Below, piece by piece: positions 16,627-25,420 of a DNA stretch of 64,000 bases (positions are counted from its first letter, which is position 1; every line of letters starts with the position of its first letter). Origin of the DNA: Massilia sp. METH4 (GTDB taxonomy: Bacteria > Pseudomonadota > Gammaproteobacteria > Burkholderiales > Burkholderiaceae_D); contig NZ_CP146614.1 in assembly GCF_037094685.1 (NCBI RefSeq), positions 2,418,001 through 2,482,000 on the forward strand. The letters run 5' to 3'. Under the pieces are notes generated by a model. The model saw only the letters and a list, made by a program, of their open reading frames with translations, ran no database searches and was not told the origin of the DNA. The position numbers were made by a program, and so were the translations under genes.

Positions 16627-17256
16627 TCAGATTTTTCCCTGGTGCTTCAACCGGCTCAGCGTTTCGGGCGACAGGTTGAGGTAATACGCCAGCTCCTTTT
16701 TCGGCAAGCGCTCGAACAGGTCGGGAAACTTGCGCATGAAGCGGTGCACGCGGCCCGGCGCGTCCAGCAGGTGCAACGTGATCGTATGGGCCATGATGCC
16801 GCTCATCAGGTTCATCACCTCGTACTCGAACGCCTGCTTGACCACGCTATGGCTCTGCAGGAAATCGACCCACTGCGACAGCGGCATGCTGGCCACCCTG
16901 GCCTTGGTCATGCACACGATGCTGTAGGGCGTGGGCGTCTTCAGGCACCACGCGGCATAGCTGGTCTCGATATCGCGCTCGGAGGAGAAGCGCAGGATCA
17001 TTTCCTTGGCTTCGTGGTTCGTCACCTGCCGCTTCAGGATGCCGTCCAGGATGAAGTACTGCTGCATGTCGTACACGCCCTGGTTCAGGAGGAGGTCGCC
17101 CTTCTGGTGATTCGTCACCGTGAGATAGGGCTCCAGTGCGGCCATTTCGCTGTCACGCAACTCCTTCAGAACGATGTTCTGCTTCAGCTGGGCGCGAATG
17201 ATGTTTCGTTCCGGGTGGTTGGCAATGAGCGTCATGTCTGGCCGGTGGAACTGCAC
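16627..17256 (-). CDS. CRP/FNR-family regulator, likely controller of the oxalate promoters
   Basis: This 209-residue protein has a cyclic-nucleotide-binding-like beta-roll (about 25-125, with KGDLLLNQG and YFILDGILKRQ) and a C-terminal winged helix (about 150-209). The recognition helix reads SPETLSRLK; Glu198, Ser201 and Arg202 match the E-x2-S-R set by which FNR reads TTGA half sites. FNR's N-terminal cluster cysteines are absent (only two cysteines, both mid-protein), so it is not an FNR-type oxygen sensor and its ligand is unknown. A perfect TTGACCGCGGTCAA lies 25 bp upstream of its start. The chain ends soon after the recognition helix, as in the short Crp/Fnr proteins. Confidence 0.87.
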   Translation of the reverse strand: MQFHRPDMTLIANHPERNIIRAQLKQNIVLKELRDSEMAALEPYLTVTNHQKGDLLLNQGVYDMQQYFILDGILKRQVTNHEAKEMILRFSSERDIETSYAAWCLKTPTPYSIVCMTKARVASMPLSQWVDFLQSHSVVKQAFEYEVMNLMSGIMAHTITLHLLDAPGRVHRFMRKFPDLFERLPKKELAYYLNLSPETLSRLKHQGKI

Positions 17257-17280
17257 GAGATTGACATCATGCGGCGAATC

Positions 17281-17323
17281 TTGACCGCGGTCAATGATTC
17301 AAACGAATGGCGCTGGCTATGAT
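17281..17323 (+). promoter_or_regulatory. CRP/FNR-type operator and -10 box of oxalyl-CoA decarboxylase
   Basis: TTGACCGCGGTCAA at 17281-17294 is a perfect palindrome of the form TTGAC-N4-GTCAA. TATGAT at 17318-17323 follows after 23 bp, exactly as before the first frc gene, and puts the site about 42 bp upstream of a start near 17330. The site also lies 25 bp from the divergent regulator gene and may mediate autoregulation. Confidence 0.7.
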
Positions 17324-17393
17324 CAATTCCAGGCGATCGAGCTCGCAACGGCGCCCGAACCGACAGGCATCCCGACAATAACCGGAGACAATC

Positions 17394-19100
17394 ATGACCC
17401 ATAACGTATCGGTGGAAGTCACCGACGGCTTCCACCTCGTGATCGATGCGCTGAAGATCAACGACATCGATACGATTTTCGGCCTGGTCGGCATACCGAT
17501 CACGGATCTTGCCCGGCTGGCCCAGGCCGAGGGCATGCGCTTCATCGGCTTTCGCCACGAGCAGAACGCCGGCAATGCCGCCGCCATCGCGGGCTACATG
17601 ACGAAGAAGCCGGGCATCTGCCTCACCGTCTCCGCACCGGGCTTCCTGAACGGCCTGACGGCGCTGGCCAACGCCACCACGAACTGCTTCCCGATGATCC
17701 TGATCTCCGGGTCCAGCGAACGCGAGATCGTCGACCTGCAGCAGGGCGACTACGAGGAGATGGACCAGCTGAACATCGCCCGCCCGCATGCCAAGGCCGC
17801 GTTCCGCGTGCTCAAGGCGGAAGACATCGGCATCGGCATCGCGCGCGCCATCCGCGCCGCCGTCTCCGGCCGGCCCGGGGGCGTGTACCTCGACCTGCCG
17901 GCGCAACTGCTGGCGCAAACCATCGAGGCAGGTCACGCGCGGCGTTCGCTGGTCAAGGTGGTCGATGCGGCGCCGCGCCAGCTGCCCGCCCCTGAGTCCG
18001 TCGAGCGCGCGCTGGCGCTGCTGAAGGGCGCGAAGAAGCCGCTGATCCTGCTCGGCAAGGGTGCGGCCTACGCGCAGGCCGATGCCGACATCCGCGCTTT
18101 CGTCGAGCGCACCGGCATCCCCTACCTGCCCATGTCGATGGCCAAGGGCCTGCTGCCGGACACGCACGCGCAATCGGCTTCCGCGGCGCGCTCCTTCGTG
18201 CTGGCCGAGGCGGACGTGGTGGTGCTGGTGGGCGCGCGCCTGAACTGGCTGCTCGCGCACGGCAAGGGCAAGACCTGGGGCAAGCCGAAGCAGTTCGTGC
18301 AGATCGACATCGCCCCCACGGAAATCGACAGCAATGTGGCGATCGCGGCGCCGCTGATCGGCGATATCGGTTCCTGCGTGGGCACGCTGCTGGCTGGCCT
18401 GGACGGTGCCGGCATCGGCAAGCCCGATGCGGAATGGCTCGGTGCGATCGCCCAGAAGAAGGAGCAGAACACGGCGAAGATGGCCGCGCTGCTGGACAAG
18501 AACCCCGATCCGATGAACTTCCACAGCGCCCTGCGCGCCATCCGCGACGTGCTGCGGGAATACCCGGACATCAACCTCGTCAACGAAGGCGCCAATACGC
18601 TCGATTTCGCGCGCAGCATCATCGACCAGTACCAGCCGCGCAAGCGTTTCGATTCGGGTACCTGGGGCATCATGGGCATCGGCATGGGCTTCGCGATCGG
18701 CGCCGCCGTCACCAGCGGCAAGCCGGTGGTGGCGGTGGAAGGCGACAGCGCCTTCGGCTTTTCCGGCATGGAGCTGGAAACGATCTGCCGCTACCAGCTG
18801 CCCGTGACGACGATCGTCTTCAACAACAACGGCGTGTACCGCGGCACCGACGTCAATCCCACCGGCGGCAAGGACGTGGCGCCCACCGTGTTCGTGAAGA
18901 ATGCCCGCTACGACAAGATGATCGAAGCCTTCGGCGGCATCGGCTACCACGCCACCACGCCGGAGGAACTGTCGCACGCGCTGGAAGAAGCCATCGCTTC
19001 CGGCAAGCCGGCGCTGATCAATGCCGTCATCGATGAAACGGCCGGTACCGAAAGCGGGCGCCTGACGAACCTGAATCCGCAAAGCGCCGCGAAGAAGTAG
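17394..19100 (+). CDS. oxc: Oxalyl-CoA decarboxylase
   Basis: This 568-residue thiamine-diphosphate enzyme, the same length as Oxalobacter OXC, converts oxalyl-CoA to formyl-CoA and CO2 in the cytoplasm. Glu56 in FRHEQNAG is the conserved proton-relay glutamate of ThDP enzymes and falls at the same number as in OXC. The cofactor motif runs from Gly450-Asp451-Ser452 (GDSAFGFSG) to Asn477-Asn479. The central domain, which binds ADP as activator in the known enzyme, is present. The ATG at 17394 follows CCGGAGACA. The product feeds the formyl-CoA transferase encoded 84 bp downstream. Confidence 0.97.
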   Translation: MTHNVSVEVTDGFHLVIDALKINDIDTIFGLVGIPITDLARLAQAEGMRFIGFRHEQNAGNAAAIAGYMTKKPGICLTVSAPGFLNGLTALANATTNCFPMILISGSSEREIVDLQQGDYEEMDQLNIARPHAKAAFRVLKAEDIGIGIARAIRAAVSGRPGGVYLDLPAQLLAQTIEAGHARRSLVKVVDAAPRQLPAPESVERALALLKGAKKPLILLGKGAAYAQADADIRAFVERTGIPYLPMSMAKGLLPDTHAQSASAARSFVLAEADVVVLVGARLNWLLAHGKGKTWGKPKQFVQIDIAPTEIDSNVAIAAPLIGDIGSCVGTLLAGLDGAGIGKPDAEWLGAIAQKKEQNTAKMAALLDKNPDPMNFHSALRAIRDVLREYPDINLVNEGANTLDFARSIIDQYQPRKRFDSGTWGIMGIGMGFAIGAAVTSGKPVVAVEGDSAFGFSGMELETICRYQLPVTTIVFNNNGVYRGTDVNPTGGKDVAPTVFVKNARYDKMIEAFGGIGYHATTPEELSHALEEAIASGKPALINAVIDETAGTESGRLTNLNPQSAAKK

Positions 19101-19184
19101 ACACCACCCCTTTGATTTTCCACGCCGCCGGCACCACGGGCGCCGGCGCGGGGCCCCGCTATGTCTAAAAAAGGAGACTGCACC

Positions 19185-20435
19185 ATGAGCAAGCCACTGG
19201 AAGGTATCAAGATCATCGACTTCACGCACGTGCAGGCCGGCCCCGCATGCACGCAGATGCTGGCCTGGTTCGGCGCCGACGTCATCAAGGTGGAGCGCCC
19301 CGGGGCCGGCGACGTGACGCGCTCGCAACTGCGCGACATCCCCGGCGTCGATGCGCTGTACTTCACCATGTTGAACAGTAACAAGCGCTCGCTGACCCTG
19401 GACACGAAGACGCCCGAGGGCAAGGACATCCTGACCAGGCTGATCAAGGAGTCCGACGTGCTGGTGGAGAACTTCGGCCCAGGGGCGCTGGACCGGATGG
19501 GCTTCACGTGGGAGCATATCCGCGAGCTGAACCCGGGCATGATCGTCGCTTCCGTGAAGGGCTTCTCGGAAGGCCACCATTATGAGGACCTGAAGGTGTA
19601 CGAGAACGTGGCGCAGTGCGCCGGCGGCGCGGCATCGACCACCGGCTTCGACGACGGCCCGCCGACCGTCAGCGCCGCCGCGTTGGGCGACAGCAATACC
19701 GGCATGCACCTGGCCATCGGCATCCTCACGGCGCTGCGCTCGCGCGACGTGACGGGGCGGGGGCAGAAGGTGGCCGTGTCGATGCAGGATAGCGTGCTGA
19801 ATCTGTGCCGCGTGAAGCTGCGCGACCAGCAGCGGCTGGACCGGGTGGGCTACCTGGAAGAGTATCCCCAGTACCCGCACGGTAAGTTCTCAGACGTGGT
19901 GCCGCGCGGCGGCAATGCGGGCGGCGGCGGCCAGCCGGGCTGGGTGTTGAAGTGCAAGGGCTGGGAGACCGATCCAAACGCCTACATCTACTTCACCATC
20001 CAGGGCCATGCGTGGGCGCCGATCTGCCGCGCGATCGGCAAGGAAGAGTGGATCGACGACCCCGCCTACATGACGGCCCAGGCGCGGCAGGACAAGATCT
20101 TCGACATCTTCGGTACCATCGAGGAATGGCTGAAGGACAAGACGAAGTTCGAGGCGGTGGACGTGCTGCGCAAATACGATATCCCGTGCTCGCCCGTGCT
20201 GTCGATGAAGGAGATCGCCAACGATCCGTCGCTGAGGGCCAGCGGCACGATCGCCGAGGTGGAGCACAAGGAGCGCGGCAAGTACCTGACCGTGGGCAGC
20301 CCGATCAAGTTCTCCGACCTCAAGGTGGAAATCAAGGGATCGCCGCTGCTGGGCGAGCATACCGACGAGATCCTCGAACAATTGGGCTACAGCCAGCACC
20401 AGATCGCGGCGCTGCACGAACAGCGCGTCGTCTGA
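19185..20435 (+). CDS. frc: Formyl-CoA:oxalate CoA-transferase, second copy
   Basis: This 416-residue class III CoA-transferase is very similar along its length to the first copy at 8832. The catalytic Asp169 in ALGDSN falls at the same number as in the Oxalobacter enzyme, and the glycine loop is the standard GGGG (Gly246-249, followed by QPGW). It closes the catalytic cycle with oxalyl-CoA decarboxylase. The start at 19185 follows AAGGAGACTGCACC; an in-frame ATG eight codons earlier overlaps this ribosome site. It lies 84 bp after oxc and is probably in the same transcript, so this copy is the likely main enzyme. Confidence 0.95.
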   Translation: MSKPLEGIKIIDFTHVQAGPACTQMLAWFGADVIKVERPGAGDVTRSQLRDIPGVDALYFTMLNSNKRSLTLDTKTPEGKDILTRLIKESDVLVENFGPGALDRMGFTWEHIRELNPGMIVASVKGFSEGHHYEDLKVYENVAQCAGGAASTTGFDDGPPTVSAAALGDSNTGMHLAIGILTALRSRDVTGRGQKVAVSMQDSVLNLCRVKLRDQQRLDRVGYLEEYPQYPHGKFSDVVPRGGNAGGGGQPGWVLKCKGWETDPNAYIYFTIQGHAWAPICRAIGKEEWIDDPAYMTAQARQDKIFDIFGTIEEWLKDKTKFEAVDVLRKYDIPCSPVLSMKEIANDPSLRASGTIAEVEHKERGKYLTVGSPIKFSDLKVEIKGSPLLGEHTDEILEQLGYSQHQIAALHEQRVV

Positions 20436-20508
20436 ACCCGGGGAAGGTTCCGGTGTCCCGTTCGCGTGCCCGTGCCAGCGGGTGCGCGTTTTTTGCATGG
20501 AGGAGCAC

Positions 20509-20967
20509 ATGAACGACAACAACACGGCGGGAATCGATTTCGAACAACTGGTGCGCAGCATCGGCGACGGCGTCATCGTCTGCGATGCGGCCGGCGCGAT
20601 CACGTTCTGGAACGACGCCGCCACGCGCATCTTCGGTTTCACCGCCAGCGACGCGCTGGGCCACTCGCTCGACCTGATCATCCCCGAGCGCCAGCGGCAG
20701 CGTCACTGGGAGGGCTATCACAAAACGGCGGCGACGGGCGAGACCCGCTACGGCAACGACCTGCTGCGCGTGCCGGCGTTGCACAAGGAAGGCAAGCCGC
20801 TGTCGATCGCCTTTACCGTGGCAATGCTGCACTCGCCCGCCAGCGAGGTGACGTCGATCATTGCCGTGGTGCGCGACGATACCGCGCGCTGGAACGAGGA
20901 GCGGGCCTTGCGCACGCGCGTGCGCGAGCTGGAGGCGGCCGCGCGCACGGAGACAGTGGCGAGCTGA
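20509..20967 (+). CDS. Single-domain PAS protein downstream of oxc-frc
   Basis: This 152-residue protein is nearly all one PAS domain (about 12-125: GDGVIVCDAAGAITFWNDAA and later FGFTASDALGHSL), followed by a short helical tail. It has no kinase, GGDEF or DNA-binding domain. The stretch RQRHWEGYHKTAATGETRYG resembles PAS domains that hold heme in RcoM/FixL-type sensors, with a histidine in a suitable place, but no second heme ligand is evident and binding cannot be judged from sequence. The start at 20509 follows GGAGGAGCAC. It may modulate the oxalate regulator or enzymes; that is inference from position. Confidence 0.8.
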   Translation: MNDNNTAGIDFEQLVRSIGDGVIVCDAAGAITFWNDAATRIFGFTASDALGHSLDLIIPERQRQRHWEGYHKTAATGETRYGNDLLRVPALHKEGKPLSIAFTVAMLHSPASEVTSIIAVVRDDTARWNEERALRTRVRELEAAARTETVAS

Positions 20968-21021
20968 CCCTCAAGGTGGCGGCGCACTGCCGCTACCGCA
21001 GAGCTGGTATCAAAACAACAT

Positions 21022-21034
21022 GGGGACTGTCCCC
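21022..21034. repeat. Short TGTCCCC hairpin
   Basis: GGGGACTGTCCCC is a compact inverted repeat in the 276-bp gap between the PAS gene and the GntR gene. The same TGTCCCC core recurs at 59084-59166, so this looks like a minimal copy of that repeat. Apart from this and the operator at 21214, the gap holds nothing I recognise. Confidence 0.6.
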
Positions 21035-21213
21035 GAACACTGCTGTCTTCCGCGGCGTGGGCCCCGGGGGCATCGCCCCGCCGTTGCTGCACATTTCAGC
21101 AACTCCCGCATATCGATATACCCCCACCGCCTGAGGCGCTTCCCGCATTAGCAAAAACAAAACGATTCGTTCCCCCTCCTGGGAGCCATCGATACCATCC
21201 TTGCATCGTCATC

Positions 21214-21229
21214 ACCTGTCATGACAGGT
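21214..21229. promoter_or_regulatory. GntR-type operator (perfect 16-bp palindrome)
   Basis: ACCTGTCATGACAGGT is a perfect palindrome 14 bp before the gntR start codon. HutC-branch GntR repressors usually bind short palindromes of this kind over their own promoters, so autoregulation of the whole operon is likely. Confidence 0.75.
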
Positions 21230-21243
21230 CAAGCAAGGAACCC

Positions 21244-22014
21244 ATGGCCCCACCTCTGTCACATTTTCGGGAACTCGAAGCCTCCGCCGCCCCGCTGTAC
21301 TCGCAAGTGCGCGAACGCCTGCGCGAGCGGATCGTCGACGGCACCTATGAACCCGAATCGCGCCTGCCGGCTGAAAGCGAGATCAGCGCGATCTTCAGCG
21401 TCAGCCGCATCACGGTGCGCCAGGCATTGGCCGACCTGCAGCACGAGGGCCTGATCGTCAAGGTGCCCGGCAAGGGAACTTTCGTCGCGCAGCCGAAGCC
21501 CAGCCAGGATCTCGCCCGGCTGGAAGGCTTCGGCGAGGCGATGTCGCGTCGCGGCCATACCGTCGTCAACCGGGTGATCAGTCATGAAACGGTGGCGGCC
21601 GAGGCCCATGTGGCCAGCCAGCTGCACCTGCCGGCCAGCGCGCGCGTCACCGAGATCCGCCGCGTGCGCCATGTCGACGAAGAGCCGGTCTCGTTCGAGA
21701 TCACCTTCCTTCCCACCCGCGTGGGCGACCGCCTGCGCGGCGAGAACCTGGCCGAACGCGACATCTTCCTGATCCTGGAAACGGACTACGGCCTGGCCCT
21801 GTCGCACGCCGATATCCACATCGGCGCCATCACGGCCGACGCGTCGCTGGCCGCCGCGCTGGAAGTGGCGCCGGGTACCGCGCTGCTGCGCATCGAGCGC
21901 CTCACGTGGACCGCCGATGGCGTGCCGCTCGATTTCGAATACCTGTACGTGCGCGGCGACGCGTTCCAGTACACCCTGCGGCTGCCCCGCCGCGCCTCAA
22001 CCCCTGGGAACTGA
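21244..22014 (+). CDS. GntR-family regulator, HutC subfamily (UTRA domain)
   Basis: This 256-residue protein has an N-terminal GntR winged helix (about 15-80, with LPAESEISAIFSVSRITVRQAL and GKGTFVAQ; only the pattern is quoted) and a C-terminal UTRA ligand domain (about 95-250). A perfect palindrome lies just upstream. Its stop is separated from the next start by one base (TGATATG), so it is the first gene of the operon running to 28358 and most likely its repressor. The inducer should be the substrate or a product of the flavoprotein system, which is unknown. Confidence 0.93.
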   Translation: MAPPLSHFRELEASAAPLYSQVRERLRERIVDGTYEPESRLPAESEISAIFSVSRITVRQALADLQHEGLIVKVPGKGTFVAQPKPSQDLARLEGFGEAMSRRGHTVVNRVISHETVAAEAHVASQLHLPASARVTEIRRVRHVDEEPVSFEITFLPTRVGDRLRGENLAERDIFLILETDYGLALSHADIHIGAITADASLAAALEVAPGTALLRIERLTWTADGVPLDFEYLYVRGDAFQYTLRLPRRASTPGN

Positions 22015-22015
22015 T

Positions 22016-23740
22016 ATGGAGACAATCGAACAAACCGTCGACGTGCTCGTCATTGGCGGCGGCACTGCCGGACCGATGGCGGCCGTGAAGGCGAAGGAAG
22101 CCAATCCCGCGCTGCGCGTGCTGCTGCTGGAGAAGGCGAATGTGAAGCGCAGCGGCGCGATCTCGATGGGCATGGATGGCCTGAACAATGCCGTGGTGCC
22201 GGGCTTTGCCACGCCCGAGCAATACGTGAAGGAGATCACCGTCGCCAACGACGGCATCGTCAACCAGAAAACGGTGATGGCGTACGCGCGGAACAGCTAC
22301 GCGATGATCGAGGAGCTGGACCGCTGGGGCGTGCGCTTCGAGAAGGATGAGACGGGCGACTACGCGATGCGCAAGGTGCACCACATGGGTACCTACGTGC
22401 TGCCGATGCCGGAAGGGCATGACATCAAGAAGGTGCTGTACCGGCGCCTGAAGCGCACCCGCGTCGAGATCACGAACCGCCTCGTCGCCACCCGGCTGCT
22501 GCTCGCCGAGGACGGCAGCGTCGCCGGCGCGATGGCCTTCGACTGCCGTACGGCGGACTTCCACGTGATCCGCGCGAAGTCCGTGGTGCTGGCCACCGGC
22601 GCGGCGGGACGCCTCGGGCTGCCCGCATCCGGCTACCTGTTCGGCACCTACGAGAACCCCACCAATGCGGGCGACGGCTACAGCATGGCGTATCACGCCG
22701 GCGCTGAACTGTCGGGCATCGAGTGCTTCCAGATCAACCCGCTGATCAAGGATTACAACGGCCCGTCGTGCGCCTATGTCACCGGTCCGTTCGGCGGTCA
22801 TACGACCAATGCGAAGGAAGAGCGCTTCATTGAATGCGACTACTGGAGCGGCCAGATGATGCAGGAGTTCTATAACGAACTCCAGGGCGGCAACGGCCCC
22901 GTATTCCTGAAGCTGAACCACCTGGCCGAGGAAACGATCCAGACGATCGAAACGATCCTGCATACGAACGAGCGGCCCAGCCGCGGGCGCTTCCACGAGG
23001 GGCGCGGCACCGACTATCGCCAGCAGATGGTGGAAATGCACATCTCCGAGATCGGCCTGTGCAGCGGGCACTCGGCGTCCGGCGTATGGGTCGATGAAAA
23101 CGCCCGCACCACCGTGCCGGGCCTGCATGCCGCCGGCGACCTCGCCTGCGTGCCGCACAACTACATGCTGGGTGCTTTCGTGTACGGCAAGCTGGCCGGC
23201 GAAAGCGCGGCCGAGTACTGCGCGGCGCACGAGCTGCCGGCGGTGGACGAAGCGCAGGTGGCGAAAGAGCGCGAACGCGTGTGGGCACCCTTGCAGCGCG
23301 AGGACGGCCTGCCGCCGAACCAGGTCGAGTACAAGCTGCGCCGCATGGTCAACGATTACCTGCAGCCGCCGAAGGTGACGAAGAAGATGGAGATCGGCCT
23401 GCAGCGCTTCGAGTCGATCCGCGCCGACCTCGACCGCCTGCAGGCGCGCAACCCGCACGAGCTGATGCGCGCGATGGAAGTGCATGCGATCCGCGACTGC
23501 GCCGAGATGGCGGCACGCGCCTCCCTGTACCGCACCGAGAGCCGCTGGGGCCTGTACCACAACCGCGTGGACTATCCGCAGCGCAACGACCAGGAGTGGT
23601 TCGTGCACGTGCAGTTGCAGAAGCAGGGTGGCGAAATGGTGTGCTTCAAACGGCCCATCGAGCCGTACATCGTGCCCCTCGGGGATAAAGAGAAAACCGC
23701 GTACCAGCGGCTCAGGGTTGCGCAACCCCTGGCTGCATAA
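22016..23740 (+). CDS. AprA/FrdA-like FAD-dependent oxidoreductase
   Basis: This 574-residue flavoprotein belongs to the fumarate reductase/succinate dehydrogenase/APS reductase class. The N-terminal FAD motif is VLVIGGGTAGPMAA; AKSVVLATGAAGRLGLPASG and PTNAGDGYSMAYHAGAEL follow; the C-terminal FAD motif is TVPGLHAAGDLACVPHNYMLGAF. The pairing with a small two-cluster ferredoxin directly downstream resembles the AprBA pair of sulfur metabolism, but the chain is shorter than typical AprA (about 640) and no sulfate adenylyltransferase is nearby. The reaction is unknown. Translation is coupled to gntR. Confidence 0.87.
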   Translation: METIEQTVDVLVIGGGTAGPMAAVKAKEANPALRVLLLEKANVKRSGAISMGMDGLNNAVVPGFATPEQYVKEITVANDGIVNQKTVMAYARNSYAMIEELDRWGVRFEKDETGDYAMRKVHHMGTYVLPMPEGHDIKKVLYRRLKRTRVEITNRLVATRLLLAEDGSVAGAMAFDCRTADFHVIRAKSVVLATGAAGRLGLPASGYLFGTYENPTNAGDGYSMAYHAGAELSGIECFQINPLIKDYNGPSCAYVTGPFGGHTTNAKEERFIECDYWSGQMMQEFYNELQGGNGPVFLKLNHLAEETIQTIETILHTNERPSRGRFHEGRGTDYRQQMVEMHISEIGLCSGHSASGVWVDENARTTVPGLHAAGDLACVPHNYMLGAFVYGKLAGESAAEYCAAHELPAVDEAQVAKERERVWAPLQREDGLPPNQVEYKLRRMVNDYLQPPKVTKKMEIGLQRFESIRADLDRLQARNPHELMRAMEVHAIRDCAEMAARASLYRTESRWGLYHNRVDYPQRNDQEWFVHVQLQKQGGEMVCFKRPIEPYIVPLGDKEKTAYQRLRVAQPLAA

Positions 23741-23749
23741 GGAGAACCC

Positions 23750-23983
23750 ATGCCCACCACTTTCAATATCACCAGCGTCCCGGTTTCGGTGGATGCCGAC
23801 AAATGCATCGCCCACAAGGGCTGCACCGTGTGCGTGGACGTATGCCCGCTCGACGTGCTGGCCATCGACCTCACGAAGGGCACGGCCTACATGAAGTTCG
23901 ACGAATGCTGGTACTGCATGCCCTGCGAGAAGGATTGCCCGACCGGGGCGGTACATGTCGACATCCCGTATTTACTTCGATGA
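23750..23983 (+). CDS. AprB-like ferredoxin with two 4Fe-4S clusters
   Basis: This 77-residue ferredoxin has two cluster motifs: CIAHKGCTVCVDVCP (C-x5-C-x2-C-x3-C-P) and CWYCMPCEKDCP (C-x2-C-x2-C-x3-C-P). The unusual C-x5-C first motif and the Trp next to the second motif match AprB-type subunits, but the C-terminal tail by which AprB clasps AprA is missing. It starts 9 bp after the flavoprotein stop with AAGGAGAACCC as ribosome site. It should carry electrons to or from that flavoprotein. Confidence 0.9.
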   Translation: MPTTFNITSVPVSVDADKCIAHKGCTVCVDVCPLDVLAIDLTKGTAYMKFDECWYCMPCEKDCPTGAVHVDIPYLLR

Positions 23984-24010
23984 CCTGCTGCGATGAACAA
24001 AGGATAAACA

Positions 24011-25408
24011 ATGAAACTGTCCAAACAACTGCTTGGCTTGTCTCTGGTACTGGCATTCGGCGGTGCCAACGCCGAAACGATCCGCATCGCCATCGGCACG
24101 CAGGACACCACGATCAACTGCGCCACCGGCGGCCTGCTGATCCGCGAACTGAACCTGCTGCAGAAATACCTGCCGAAGGATGGCAAGTACAAGGACGCGA
24201 CCTACGACATCGTGTGGAAGAACTTCACGTCCGGCGCGCCGTTGACCAACGAAATGGTGGCCGGCAAGCTCGATATCGGCTCGATGGCCGATTTCCCCGG
24301 CTCGTTCAACGGCGCCGCGCACCAGAAGGCGGGCAAGAAGAGCATCTTCATCACCGTGCTGTCCGGCAGCACGCTTGGCTCCGGTAACGGCATCGTCGTG
24401 CCGAAGGGGTCGAACGTGCAATCGCTGGCCGAGTTGAAGGGCAAGACGATCTCCGTGCCGTTCGCTTCCACCGCCCACGGCATGCTGTTGCGCGCCGTGA
24501 AGGCGCAGGGCTGGGACCCGGAAAAGGATGTGAACATCACGACGCAGGCGCCGGAAATCGCCGGCTCGGCCCTGCAGAGCAACAAGATCGAAGCGCACGC
24601 CGATTTCGTGCCGTTCGCCGAGCTGTTCCCGCACCGTGGTTTCGCCCGCAAGATCTTCGACGGTTCCCAGGCCAAGGCGCCCACCCTGCACGGCAGCCTG
24701 GTCGATTCCGCGTACGCGAAGAAATACCCGGAAATCGTCGTCGCCTACCTGCGCGCCGCGCTGGAGGCCGACCGGCTGATCGCCGCCGAGCCGGAAAAGT
24801 ACAGCGAACTGATCGCCAAGGTCACCGGCATCGAAGCGGAAGTGAATTACCTGTTCCACGGTCCGGTGGGCTTGCAGACGCGCGATTTCACGTGGAAGCC
24901 CGAGTACCGGCAAGCCGTGGCCACGTCGATCCAGACGTTGCGGCTGTTGAAGCGTACCGACAGCGATATCGACGTGAACAGCTTCATCGACGATTCCTAC
25001 CTGCGCACTGCGTTCAAGGGGGCAGGCCTGGACTACGAGAAGGCGCTGAAGAACTACGCCAAGCTGCCCCTGAATGCCAGGGATGCGGTCACCGGCAAGC
25101 CGATCGCCGACTTCAAGCGGCTCACGCAGATCTGGGTGCAGGGCGAGCCGCTGGTGCGCCACTATGCCGATGCAGGGACCGCGTTCGCCGAGCTGCGCAA
25201 GCTGGAGGGCAGCGGCAAGAAGGTACGCACCGTGTATGCGCACGACCAGGATACCGGCCTGAAGCTGCTGGCGGGCGATGCCTGGTTCGTCGTCAAGGGC
25301 AAGGACGTGGGCGCCTTCCTGCTCAGGGCCGATGCCGAAGCCTACGCGAAGAAGAACGGCGGCAAGGTCGTCGATTTCGACAAGCTCAGGGCCGGCACGG
25401 CCATCTGA
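24011..25408 (+). CDS. NitT/TauT-type ABC substrate-binding protein with NosL-like C-terminal domain
   Basis: The protein has 465 residues. A signal peptide (KLSKQLLGLSLVLAFGGANA, cleaved near residue 21) leads to a periplasmic binding domain of the SsuA/NrtA family (about 22-340, with LDIGSMADFPGS). This is longer than the usual 320-340 residues. The C-terminal part (about 405-460: VYAHDQDTGLKLLAGDAWFV, then DAEAYAKKNGGKVVDFDKL) resembles NosL, the copper chaperone domain of nitrous oxide reduction, though NosL's methionines are not evident. An SBP-NosL fusion is unusual. The permease and ATPase follow. The ligand could be a sulfonate, nitrate-like anion or metal complex; not decidable here. 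Confidence 0.87.
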   Translation: MKLSKQLLGLSLVLAFGGANAETIRIAIGTQDTTINCATGGLLIRELNLLQKYLPKDGKYKDATYDIVWKNFTSGAPLTNEMVAGKLDIGSMADFPGSFNGAAHQKAGKKSIFITVLSGSTLGSGNGIVVPKGSNVQSLAELKGKTISVPFASTAHGMLLRAVKAQGWDPEKDVNITTQAPEIAGSALQSNKIEAHADFVPFAELFPHRGFARKIFDGSQAKAPTLHGSLVDSAYAKKYPEIVVAYLRAALEADRLIAAEPEKYSELIAKVTGIEAEVNYLFHGPVGLQTRDFTWKPEYRQAVATSIQTLRLLKRTDSDIDVNSFIDDSYLRTAFKGAGLDYEKALKNYAKLPLNARDAVTGKPIADFKRLTQIWVQGEPLVRHYADAGTAFAELRKLEGSGKKVRTVYAHDQDTGLKLLAGDAWFVVKGKDVGAFLLRADAEAYAKKNGGKVVDFDKLRAGTAI

Positions 25409-25420
25409 CGGGGAACCATC

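Noticed and set aside
21022..21034. The GGGGAC-T-GTCCCC hairpin as the terminator of the PAS gene
   Set aside because: No T tract follows, and the core matches the repeat family seen at 59084.
22016..23983. Calling the flavoprotein and ferredoxin true APS reductase (aprA/aprB)
   Set aside because: The flavoprotein is shorter than AprA, the ferredoxin lacks the AprB tail, and no sulfate activation genes are present.
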